A DNA stretch of 64,000 nucleotides, from NCBI RefSeq assembly GCF_009708075.1, contig NZ_WMBT01000008.1:99234-163233 (forward strand), in the 5' to 3' direction. Of this stretch, positions 42,914 to 50,532 are shown piece after piece. The translations under genes and the position numbers were made by a program. The notes beneath the pieces are model-generated. The model had not been told where the DNA came from, made no database searches, and saw only the letters and a list, made by a program, of their open reading frames with translations. The DNA is from Paracoccus lichenicola (GTDB lineage: Bacteria > Pseudomonadota > Alphaproteobacteria > Rhodobacterales > Rhodobacteraceae). Position 1 is the stretch's first letter. Every line of letters starts with the position of its first letter.

Positions 42914-43666
42914 TCATTCGTCCTTGGGCTTGGCCATCCGGGTATGCAGCTTGGCCACCAGTTCGGCGGGCAGGAATTCCGCGATGACGGCCTGGGCCTT
43001 GTTCTTGAAGGTGGGCGTGGCCTGGGTCGTGCCCTTCATCATCGCGCCATAGCCGAAGGCCGCGACCATGGCCGGATCGTCCTTCGGCGCCTGCCCGATC
43101 GGGGTGTCCAGCATCCCGGCCCGTTCGAAGAACTTGGTGTCGGTCAGCCCCGGCATCAGGCAGGTCACGGTGACGCCGCTGTCCTTCAGCTCCTCGGCTA
43201 GGCCGACCGAGAAGTTGTCCAGGAACGCCTTCGAGGCGTTATAGGTGGCCTGGTACGGTCCCGGCATGAAGCCCGCGATGGATCCGGTGATCAGGATCCG
43301 CCCCTGGCCGCGCGCGACCATCCGCCGCCCCAGGGGATGGGCCAGCCGCAGCACGCCCAGGATGTTCGTTTCCACCGTGCGCTCGATCCCCTCCAGGTCC
43401 TGTTCCAGGAAGGTATGGCCAAGGCCCGTGCCCGCGTTCAGGAACAACAGGTCCACGTCCTGCCCGCCCAGGGCCGCCACCACGGCCTGCGTGCCCTCTC
43501 GCGTGGCCAGGTCGGCCTCGACGGCCTGGGCGCCCAACTCGCTGGCGGCGTCGTGGATTTCGGGTTCGTTGGCGACGATGATGGTGTCATGTCCGTCCTC
43601 GACGCAGATCCGCGCCAGTTCAAGGCCGATCCCGGACGATGCGCCGGTGACAAGGGCAACGCTCAT
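42914..43666 (-). CDS. Short-chain dehydrogenase/reductase
   Basis: A 250-residue classical SDR: TGASSGIGLELARI (residues 7-20) for the cofactor, LNAGTG near 85, catalytic Ser in ITGSIAGF (about 136) and YNASKAF (Tyr about 152, Lys about 156). Start at 43666 is preferred because AAAGGATG lies 8 nt upstream; 43675 is possible. Substrate unknown. It heads a two-gene unit with DUF3606 and carries a GGAAC-N16-TGTT motif. Confidence 0.92.
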   Translation of the reverse strand: MSVALVTGASSGIGLELARICVEDGHDTIIVANEPEIHDAASELGAQAVEADLATREGTQAVVAALGGQDVDLLFLNAGTGLGHTFLEQDLEGIERTVETNILGVLRLAHPLGRRMVARGQGRILITGSIAGFMPGPYQATYNASKAFLDNFSVGLAEELKDSGVTVTCLMPGLTDTKFFERAGMLDTPIGQAPKDDPAMVAAFGYGAMMKGTTQATPTFKNKAQAVIAEFLPAELVAKLHTRMAKPKDE

Positions 43667-43703
43667 AGACGGCATCCTTTGCAAGGGGTGATGATCCGTC
43701 CTC

Positions 43704-43728
43704 AACAGCCGTCCCCGCCCCCGGTTCC
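43704..43728 (-). promoter_or_regulatory. EcfG-type promoter for SDR and DUF3606
   Basis: Minus strand GGAAC (43728-43724), 16 bp spacer, TGTT (43707-43704), 38 bp before the SDR start. A divergent site of the same type lies 45 bp away at 43773. Confidence 0.55.
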
Positions 43729-43772
43729 CCCATCGTCGCGCCGGGCGATATTTTGTCGCGGTCCATGACGGC

Positions 43773-43798
43773 GGAACCGGCGGACCTCGCGCAGGGTT
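43773..43798 (+). promoter_or_regulatory. EcfG-type promoter for sugar dehydrogenase-PEBP gene
   Basis: GGAAC (43773-43777), 17 bp spacer, GGTT (43795-43798), 33 bp before the ATG. It is back to back with the SDR site. Confidence 0.58.
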
Positions 43799-43830
43799 GA
43801 GCGGCGAAATCCTGGCGAACGGGAACAGCC

Positions 43831-45609
43831 ATGCCCCGCATCCTCGTGTTGACGATCCCGGCGGCGGCCCTGGCCGCGACATCGGCCCTGGCCCAGCCGG
43901 AGGGCAAGGTCGGGCAGTATTCCGACGCCACCGTCACCGGCGCGATCCTGGAACCGCAGCCCCGCACGCCTGACGCGGACCTGTCCGGCTTCCGGCTGCC
44001 CCCGGGCGCGACGGCCAGCGTCTTTGCCAAGGACCTGGTCAATCCGCGCATCCTGGCGGTGTCAGCCGAAGGCACGCTCTATGCCACGCGGCGCAGCGTG
44101 GGCGACGTGGTGATGCTGCGCGACGGCGATGGCGACGGGCAGGCGGACGCGCCGGTCACGGTCGCCAGCAGGCCGGGGATGCACGGCATCGCCTTCGACG
44201 GCAACCTGGTCTATCTGGTCACGGTGAACGACGTTTACGTGGCCGATGTGGCCGAAGACGGCACTTTCGGCCCCTTGCGCCGCATCATCGACGACCTGCC
44301 CGATGGCGGCCAGCACCCGAACCGGACGCTGGCCATGGGACCGGACGGCAAGCTGTATGTCTCGGTCGGCAGCACCTGCAATGCCTGCGCCGAGACGAAC
44401 CCCGAAAGCGCCACGATCCTGCGCACGGAACCCGACGGGACCAGCCGCACGATCTTCGCGGGCGGCTTGCGCAACACCATCGGCTTCGATTGGGAACCCG
44501 AGACCGGCCAGCTGTGGGGCATGGACCACGGCATCGACTGGCTGGGCGACAACGAGCAGATCGAGGAACTGAACCGGATCCGGCAGGGCAAGCAATACGG
44601 CTGGCCCTATGTCCATGGCATGGACCGGTTCAACCCGCAGGACAATCCGCCGCCGGGCACCAGCCTGGAAACCTGGGCCAAGATCTCGGAGGAACCGGCC
44701 CTGGGCCATACCGCGCACGCGGCGCCCATGCAGATGGCGTTCTATGACGGCGCGATGTTCCCCGAATGGCGGGGCGACGCGCTGGTCGCCATGCGCGGGT
44801 CGTGGAACCGCCGCCCGCCCTCGGGCTATGAACTGGTCCGCATCGACTTTCAGGACGGCAAGCCCGTGGGGATCGAACCCGTGATGACGGGCTTTCTGGC
44901 CGAGGGCGCGGAGGGCTGGACCCATGCGGGCCGTCCGGTCGGCGTGGCGGTGGGCCGCGACGGCGCGGTCTTCGTGTCGGACGACACGCAGGGCGTGATC
45001 TATCGCATCGCATCCGAGGCCGCGCCGCAGGACCGCCCGCCCGCGGGCGGACCCGTGCCCAATGCGCTGGTCCCGCCCCCGCCCTCGCCCCTCGCAACCG
45101 AGGTGCTGAAGGCCCCGGCGGGGCTGACCGTCACCGCCCCGTTCCAGCCCGACGCCCCCATCGACCCGAAACACGCGGCGGATGGCGACAACGCCTCGCC
45201 CGCCCTGTCCTGGGACGGCGCGCCCGAGGGGACGCGGTCCTTCGTCATCATCGCCGAAGACCCGGATGCCCGGGAACCCAAGCCCTTCGTCCACTGGCTG
45301 GCCTATGACATTCCCGCCAGCGTGACCGCCCTGCGCGAGGGGCTGCCGACGGAACCATCCCTGCCCGACCCCGAGGGGGTGAAGCAGGGCGCGAACGCGA
45401 TGGGATCGACCGGCTATACCGGGCCGAAACCCCCGGTCCCGGACGGGCCGCATCATTATCACTTCCAGGTCTTCGCGCTGGACCTGCCCAGCCTGGACCT
45501 GCCCCCCGCCGCCGACCGCGCCGCCGTGCTGGCCGCGATGCAGGGGCATGTGCTGGCCGCCGGGACCGTCACCGGCACCTTCGACCGCAACCAGGGAACC
45601 CTGCCATGA
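43831..45609 (+). CDS. Fusion: PQQ-type sugar dehydrogenase plus PEBP (YbhB-like) domain
   Basis: A 592-residue exported protein. Signal peptide residues 1-22 (ends ALAQ). Residues 40-405 form a beta-propeller of the glucose/sorbosone dehydrogenase (GDH/SNDH) type: HPNRTLAMGPDGKLYVSVGS, FAGGLRNTIGFDWEPETG, WGMDHGIDWLGDNEQ, GWTHAGRPVGVAVGRDG. A Pro-rich linker (VPPPPSPL) leads to residues 430-590, a phosphatidylethanolamine-binding (YbhB/YbcL) domain: ADGDNASPALSWDGAPEG, IAEDPDAREPKPFVHWLAYD, and HHYHFQVFALDLP. Sugar oxidation in the periplasm is inferred; the PEBP part may bind a ligand or lipid. It shares a promoter with DUF4142. Confidence 0.9.
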   Translation: MPRILVLTIPAAALAATSALAQPEGKVGQYSDATVTGAILEPQPRTPDADLSGFRLPPGATASVFAKDLVNPRILAVSAEGTLYATRRSVGDVVMLRDGDGDGQADAPVTVASRPGMHGIAFDGNLVYLVTVNDVYVADVAEDGTFGPLRRIIDDLPDGGQHPNRTLAMGPDGKLYVSVGSTCNACAETNPESATILRTEPDGTSRTIFAGGLRNTIGFDWEPETGQLWGMDHGIDWLGDNEQIEELNRIRQGKQYGWPYVHGMDRFNPQDNPPPGTSLETWAKISEEPALGHTAHAAPMQMAFYDGAMFPEWRGDALVAMRGSWNRRPPSGYELVRIDFQDGKPVGIEPVMTGFLAEGAEGWTHAGRPVGVAVGRDGAVFVSDDTQGVIYRIASEAAPQDRPPAGGPVPNALVPPPPSPLATEVLKAPAGLTVTAPFQPDAPIDPKHAADGDNASPALSWDGAPEGTRSFVIIAEDPDAREPKPFVHWLAYDIPASVTALREGLPTEPSLPDPEGVKQGANAMGSTGYTGPKPPVPDGPHHYHFQVFALDLPSLDLPPAADRAAVLAAMQGHVLAAGTVTGTFDRNQGTLP

Positions 45610-46091
45610 AACGCCTTGCGACCGCCCTGCTGATCCTGTTCCCCCTGGCCGCGCCGGCCCAGGAGACGGACGTTGACCCCCCGGCCTTTGTCGGGATGGC
45701 CGCCAGCTCGAACGCCTTTGAAATCCGCTCCAGCCAGATGGCCACGGACAAGGCGACCGATCCTGCGCTGAAGGACTTCGCGGCCCGCATGATCGCCGAT
45801 CACGAAAAGGCCGGGGCCGACCTGAAGGCCGCGGCGGGGGACATCCCCCTGCCTGCCGAACCCACGGCCGAACACATGGCCATGATCGGGCTTCTGGAAA
45901 ACGCCCGAGGGGCCGAGTTCGACAACCTCTACAAGACCATGCAGGTCCGCGCCCATGCCGAGGCGGTGGGGCTGTTCCAGACCTTTGCGGAGACCGGCAG
46001 CGACCCCGACCTTCAGGCCTTCGCCGCAGCGACCCTGCCCACGCTGGAGGAACACCGGGCGCATATCGAGGAGATCACGACCGGCCAGTGA
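45606..46091 (+). CDS. DUF4142 periplasmic stress protein
   Basis: A 161-residue exported protein. Signal peptide residues 1-18 (ends APAQ). The mature part is a ferritin-like four-helix DUF4142 domain: FVGMAASSNAFEIRSSQMA near 28-46, FAARMIADHEKAGADLKAAA near 61-80, and ATLPTLEEHRAHIEEI at the end. No metal is firmly predicted. It is translationally coupled to the preceding gene (ATGA). Members of this family are common in stress regulons. Confidence 0.88.
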   Translation: MKRLATALLILFPLAAPAQETDVDPPAFVGMAASSNAFEIRSSQMATDKATDPALKDFAARMIADHEKAGADLKAAAGDIPLPAEPTAEHMAMIGLLENARGAEFDNLYKTMQVRAHAEAVGLFQTFAETGSDPDLQAFAAATLPTLEEHRAHIEEITTGQ

Positions 46092-46103
46092 CCCCGGCCC
46101 CGG

Positions 46104-46129
46104 GGAACAAAGCCCCGGTTGCAGCCGTT
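46104..46129 (+). promoter_or_regulatory. EcfG-type promoter for Ku (first copy)
   Basis: GGAAC (46104-46108), 17 bp spacer, CGTT (46126-46129): a perfect match to the general-stress consensus, 29 bp before the Ku ATG at 46159. Confidence 0.7.
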
Positions 46130-46158
46130 TGACCCCGACCCCCGCAAGGATCCGCATC

Positions 46159-46965
46159 ATGGCACCGCGCACGTTCTGGAAAGGCTATCTGAAACTGTCG
46201 CTGGTGACCTGTCCCGTCACCCTGATGCCCGCCACGACCGAGGGCGAGAAGGTCCGCTTCCACACGCTGAACGCCAGGACCGGCAACCGCGTGGTCAGCC
46301 AGTATGTCGATTCCGTCACCGAAAGGCCCGTCCGCGACGAGGACGAGGTCAAGGGCTATGAACGGGGCGAGAACGATTACGTCATGCTGGAGGACGACGA
46401 GATCGAGGCCGTCGCCCTGGAAAGCACGCGCACCATCGACATCGACATGTTCGTGCCCGACCATTCCATCGGGTGGGTCTGGTATGACCGGCCGCATTTC
46501 CTGCTGCCGGGGGACGAGGTGGGCCAGGAGGCATTCGCCGTGATCCGCGACGCGATGGCGGCGACCGGCACCGTGGGCATTTCCCGCGTGGTCATGTACC
46601 GCCGCGAACGGGCGGTGATGCTGAAGCCCTGCGACAAGGGCATCGTGCTGTGGACCCTGCGCTATGGCGACGAGGTGCGCGAGGCGGGCGATTACTTCGA
46701 CAAGGTCGGGGCGGAGAAGCCCGAGGCCAAGCTGATGACCCTTGTGCGCAAGCTGATCGACGAACGCAGCACGCAGTGGGACGCCCACATGGTGGACGAC
46801 CCAGTCCAGGCGCGCCTTCTGGACATCATCGCCGCCAAGCAGAAGGGCAGGAAAAAGCCTGCCAGGGTTCGCGCCCCCAAGGTGGAAACGCCCGACAACG
46901 TCATCGACATCATGACCGCGCTGAAGAAAAGCATCCAGGCCGAGGGACAGCGCGGCAGCCGCTGA
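46159..46965 (+). CDS. ku: Ku protein, first copy (NHEJ)
   Basis: A 268-residue bacterial Ku homodimer ring protein that binds DNA ends. N-terminal KGYLKLSLVTCPVTLMPA, then RFHTLNARTGNRVV and VKGYERGENDYVML, are the conserved Ku core; HMVDDPVQARLLDIIAAKQ near 210 is the C-terminal dimerisation region. It ends in a basic tail (KQKGRKKPARV, then IQAEGQRGSR). It differs clearly from the second Ku at 49615. It recruits LigD to broken ends. A perfect EcfG-type motif lies upstream. A REPIN follows the stop. Confidence 0.95.
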   Translation: MAPRTFWKGYLKLSLVTCPVTLMPATTEGEKVRFHTLNARTGNRVVSQYVDSVTERPVRDEDEVKGYERGENDYVMLEDDEIEAVALESTRTIDIDMFVPDHSIGWVWYDRPHFLLPGDEVGQEAFAVIRDAMAATGTVGISRVVMYRRERAVMLKPCDKGIVLWTLRYGDEVREAGDYFDKVGAEKPEAKLMTLVRKLIDERSTQWDAHMVDDPVQARLLDIIAAKQKGRKKPARVRAPKVETPDNVIDIMTALKKSIQAEGQRGSR

Positions 46966-46979
46966 TCGCGAGCCAGCCC

Positions 46980-47041
46980 GTAGGGTGGGGTTCCACCCCA
47001 CCATGCGAGGGTGAAGATGGTGGGGTGAAACCCCACCCTAC
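46980..47041 (+). repeat. REPIN: inverted pair of REP palindromes, GGTGGGGT type
   Basis: GTAGGGTGGGGT starts the left arm at 46980-47002 and ACCCCACCCTAC ends the right arm at 47019-47041, with a 16-bp spacer. Each arm is self-complementary. The core differs from the GGTGCGTGC type, but the GTAGGGTG ends are shared, so two sub-families are present side by side. Confidence 0.8.
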
Positions 47042-47061
47042 GCCCGTTTTCCTAGGAACTT

Positions 47062-47122
47062 GTAGGGTGCGTGCTTGCACGCACCTTCATGGCGCATCGA
47101 TGCGTGCAAGCACGCACCCTAC
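47062..47122 (+). repeat. REPIN: inverted pair of REP palindromes, GGTGCGTGC type
   Basis: Left arm at 47062-47085 is identical to 24586-24609; right arm at 47099-47122 has one mismatch (GATGCGTGC). The spacer is 13 bp. The CCCTAC end of the right arm contains the reverse complement of the ligD stop codon (TAG at 47121-47119). Confidence 0.86.
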
Positions 47123-49611
47123 GGCTTCCGCCGCTGCCCCGTGACCTCCAGCGGCCGGGCGGCGGTCCGAAAATCTTCCCACGGGTCGCGGGTCAGGGCG
47201 GCCAGCCGGTTCGGGGTGTTTTCCACCGTGAAATGGGCGGGACCGATCTGGTCCAACTCCTCCCACGCCACGGGCATGGACACGGCGGCGCCGGGACGGG
47301 CGCGGGTGGAATAGGCCGCGACCGCCGTCATGCCGCGCTGGTTGCGCAGATAGTCGATCAGGATCCGGCCCCTGCGCTTCGACTTGGTGACCGTCGCGAC
47401 ATAGGCGCCGGGGCTATCCGCCGCCATCGCCTCGGCCAGCCCCTTGGTGAAGTCCTTGACGGCATCCCAATCCGCCCGGGGCAGCAGCGGCGCCACCACA
47501 TGCAGCCCCTTCCCGCCCGAGGTCTTGACGAATGCCGCAAGCCCCGCGTCCGTCAGGCGCTGCCGCACCTCCTGCGCGCCCGCGATCACGGCCTCCCAGG
47601 TCACGCCCTCGCCCGGGTCCAGATCCATGGTCAGGGTGTCGGGGTGGTCCCAATCCGCCACCGTGGATCCCCAGGGATGGATCTCCAGCGCCGCCGCCTG
47701 GACCAGGCCCATCAGCCCGTCGAGGTCGGTGATGGCGACCATCGCCTCCTCGGCCTTGTTCTGCGGATCCTTGACGGGGGTGATGTGCTTGCTCATCCCG
47801 TTCCAAGCGTGCTTCTGGAAGAACCTTTGCCCGCCGATGCCGCCCGGACAGCGCAGCAAGGCCAGGGGGCGGCCGGTGATGAAGGGGGCGATCCGGGGCC
47901 AGACCTCGGCGTAATAGTCGGCCAGCCCTTCCTTGGTGATCCCCTCGTCCGGCCAGTAGATGCGGTCGGGATGGGTCAGGGTTACGCGGCGTTTCTGCGG
48001 CTTGGGGGTCTCGCCCGCCGGGCCGCTTTCGCGCACCACGTCGCTGGCGGGCTTGTCCTCGCGCAGCCCCCGGAAGGATGCGTGGCGCAGCAACCCGTCG
48101 GCAGTCCAGGCGCGGAACTCGACCTCGGCCACCAGCTCGGGGCGCACATGGCGGACGCCGCGCGCCTCGTCCGCCGTCAGCTTGCCCGCGAAGGGGCTGC
48201 GGTCGATGCGCATCCCGTCCAGCCTGTCGCGCAGATCGGCGGCCACCGTGGCGGAAAACCCCGTGCCGACGCGGCCCACGTAATTCAGCGTGCCGCCATC
48301 GAAAACGCCCAGGGCCAGCGACCCGACCAGCTTGTCCGAGGTGGTGGACGGGACATAGCCTGCCACCACGAACTCCTGCCGGGCCGAGCATTTGGACTTG
48401 ATCCAGCCCTTGCCGCGCCCCGAACGATAGGGCGCGTCGGCCTCCTTGGAAATGATCCCTTCCAGGCTGAGCCGGCAGGCATGGCGCAGCACCATCGACC
48501 CGCTTTCGCCGAAATGGCTGGAAAACCGCACCCGGCCCGGATCCGAGCCGACCAGGTCTTCCAGCAACCCCTTGCGTTCGATCAGCGGCACCGTGCGCAG
48601 GTCATGGCCGTTCAGATAGATCAGGTCGAAGACGTAGAAGACGAAGCGGTCGTTGCGCCCTTCCGACAGATCCGCCTGCAACGCCGGGAAATCCGACGAC
48701 CCCGCCCCGGTTTCCACCACCAGCTCGCCGTCGATGATGGCGGTCTCCGCAGGCAGGGCGCGCAGGGCGTCGGTCACCCCGGTCCCGAAGCGGTCGGTCC
48801 AATCGAGGCCGCTGCGGGTCAGCAGCCGGACCTGTTGCCCTTCCAGCCGGGCCTGCAGGCGATAGCCGTCGAACTTGACCTCGTGCAGCCATTTGGCGCC
48901 CGTGGGCGGGGCGGGCTTCAGCGTGGCCAGCGCGGGTTGGATGAAATCCGGCATCGGGGCCTTTGTCGCCCGCCGGGCGGGGGCGGCTTCGTCCCGGGCG
49001 GGCTTGCGCTTTGCCGCAGGCTTGGCGGGCTTCGGCTTGTTCTCGGCCCCTTCGGCCACCTCCTCGACCGTGCGGCCGGTCGTCACCGACTCCGGGCGCT
49101 CCGTCAGGATGTCGGGGGCATCATCCGGGCGGGCGGCGTCGTCGTCGGACTTGATCAGCAGCCAGTTCTCGCCGCGCTTGCCGCGCATCCGCACCAGATG
49201 CCAGCGGCCCGCCAGCTTTTCGCCCTTCAGCTCGAACTCCAGCTTGCCGGTGGCATAGTCGCCGCCCACGGGAACCCATGTCCCCCGGTCCCAGACGATC
49301 ACCGCGCCCGCGCCATAGTTGCCCTTGGGGATGGTGCCCTCGAATGTGGCGTAATCCAGCGGATGATCCTCGACATGGACGGCCAGGCGCTTTTCACCCG
49401 GGACCAGGCTTGGCCCCTTGGCGACGGCCCAGCTTTTCAGCACGCCGTCCAGTTCCAGCCGCAGGTCGTAATGCAGCCGCGTCGCGGCGTGCTTCTGGAT
49501 CACGAAGGCGTGGCCCGGCGCGCGCGCCTTGCGCCCGCGCGGCTCGGCCGTCTGCGAGAAGTCGCGCTTTTCGTTATAGACCTCCAGCCCCGCGCCCGAC
49601 TGCCCCGCCAT
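47119..49611 (-). CDS. ligD: Multifunctional DNA ligase D
   Basis: An 830-residue NHEJ protein with three domains in the order phosphoesterase, ligase, polymerase. Residues 30-180: 3'-phosphoesterase (HYDLRLELDG, HVEDHPLDYATFEG). About 225-530: ATP-dependent ligase with nucleophile Lys in HEVKFDGYRL at about 243 and LEGIISKEADAPYRSGRG near 395. About 545-815: archaeo-eukaryotic primase-like polymerase (PDEGITKEGLADYYAEVWP and TMDLDPGEGVTWE with catalytic Asp pair near 675). It repairs double-strand breaks with Ku. It follows the second Ku by 3 bp in one operon. Confidence 0.97.
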   Translation of the reverse strand: MAGQSGAGLEVYNEKRDFSQTAEPRGRKARAPGHAFVIQKHAATRLHYDLRLELDGVLKSWAVAKGPSLVPGEKRLAVHVEDHPLDYATFEGTIPKGNYGAGAVIVWDRGTWVPVGGDYATGKLEFELKGEKLAGRWHLVRMRGKRGENWLLIKSDDDAARPDDAPDILTERPESVTTGRTVEEVAEGAENKPKPAKPAAKRKPARDEAAPARRATKAPMPDFIQPALATLKPAPPTGAKWLHEVKFDGYRLQARLEGQQVRLLTRSGLDWTDRFGTGVTDALRALPAETAIIDGELVVETGAGSSDFPALQADLSEGRNDRFVFYVFDLIYLNGHDLRTVPLIERKGLLEDLVGSDPGRVRFSSHFGESGSMVLRHACRLSLEGIISKEADAPYRSGRGKGWIKSKCSARQEFVVAGYVPSTTSDKLVGSLALGVFDGGTLNYVGRVGTGFSATVAADLRDRLDGMRIDRSPFAGKLTADEARGVRHVRPELVAEVEFRAWTADGLLRHASFRGLREDKPASDVVRESGPAGETPKPQKRRVTLTHPDRIYWPDEGITKEGLADYYAEVWPRIAPFITGRPLALLRCPGGIGGQRFFQKHAWNGMSKHITPVKDPQNKAEEAMVAITDLDGLMGLVQAAALEIHPWGSTVADWDHPDTLTMDLDPGEGVTWEAVIAGAQEVRQRLTDAGLAAFVKTSGGKGLHVVAPLLPRADWDAVKDFTKGLAEAMAADSPGAYVATVTKSKRRGRILIDYLRNQRGMTAVAAYSTRARPGAAVSMPVAWEELDQIGPAHFTVENTPNRLAALTRDPWEDFRTAARPLEVTGQRRKP

Positions 49612-49614
49612 GGC

Positions 49615-50478
49615 CTAGCCGGCCTTCTTGCGGGTGGACGGGTGGGACGGAGCCTTGGGCTTCGCCCCGCCGCCGCGCGGCTTGGTCGTGCGCCGCGCGG
49701 GCTTGGCCATGGCGGCGCTTTCGCGCAGGGCGGCCATCAGGTCCACGGGCACCTCGGGTTCGGGTTCCTTGCGGGGCTGGATGGTGCGGCCCTCGATCTT
49801 GGCGCGGACCAGGTCGGCCAGCGCGGCCTCGTAGCGGTCGTCGAAATCGCGCGGATCGAAGCTGCCGCGCTTGGTCTTGATGATGTGTTCGGCCAGGTCC
49901 AGCATCTCGCCCTCGACCCGGATGTCGGGCAGGTCGGCAAAGACCTCGGCGGGGTTGCGGACCTCGTAGTCGAAGTTCAGCGTGGTCCCGATCAGCCCGC
50001 CTTCATGGGCGCGGATCAGCACCGTGCGGACGCGGCGGAACAGCACGGTCTGCGCCAGGGCCGCGACCTTTTTCGCGCGCATCCCGTCGCGGATCAGGGC
50101 AAAGGCTTCCTCGGCCCCTTCATCGACGGGGGCGATGTAATAGGGCTTGTCGAAATACAGGTCGTCGATGTCGTCGCAGCCGATGAAGGCGGTGATGGAC
50201 AGCGTCTTGTCGCTGTCGGGCACCGCGGATGCGACCTCGCCCGCGTCCAGCATCACGTAATCGCCCGAGCCGACCTCGTATCCCTTGACCTGGTCGTCGC
50301 GGTCCACCGGCTTGCCCGTCTCGCTGTCCACGAAGACGCGTTGCAACCGGTTGCCGGTCTTGCGGTTCAGCGTGTGAAAGGCGATGCGTTCCGAGGTCGA
50401 GGCGGCGGTGTAAAGCCCCACCGCGCAACTGACCTCTCCGACCTTCAGAAATCCCTTCCAGCTTGCCCTGGGTGCCAT
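49615..50478 (-). CDS. ku: Ku protein, second copy (NHEJ)
   Basis: A 287-residue Ku homologue with the core WKGFLKVGEVSCAVGLYTAA, FHTLNRKTGNRLQRVF and VKGYEVGSGDYVMLD. It has a longer basic Pro/Ser-rich tail than the first copy (KPARRTTKPRGGGAKPKAPS, then TRKKAG), which may bind DNA. GGAGG precedes the ATG at 50478. LigD starts 3 bp downstream, so this is the copy cotranscribed with the ligase. A perfect EcfG-type motif at 50507-50531 lies 28 bp upstream. Confidence 0.95.
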   Translation of the reverse strand: MAPRASWKGFLKVGEVSCAVGLYTAASTSERIAFHTLNRKTGNRLQRVFVDSETGKPVDRDDQVKGYEVGSGDYVMLDAGEVASAVPDSDKTLSITAFIGCDDIDDLYFDKPYYIAPVDEGAEEAFALIRDGMRAKKVAALAQTVLFRRVRTVLIRAHEGGLIGTTLNFDYEVRNPAEVFADLPDIRVEGEMLDLAEHIIKTKRGSFDPRDFDDRYEAALADLVRAKIEGRTIQPRKEPEPEVPVDLMAALRESAAMAKPARRTTKPRGGGAKPKAPSHPSTRKKAG

Positions 50479-50506
50479 CGCCGCCTCCGCCATCCGTCGC
50501 AAAACG

Positions 50507-50531
50507 AACGGCTTGGGGCGGGTCGGGTTCC
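50507..50531 (-). promoter_or_regulatory. EcfG-type promoter for Ku-LigD operon
   Basis: Minus strand GGAAC (50531-50527), 16 bp spacer, CGTT (50510-50507), a perfect consensus. It sits against the 3' end of the glycan operon, 1 bp from its last stop codon at 50533. Confidence 0.72.
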
Positions 50532-50532
50532 G

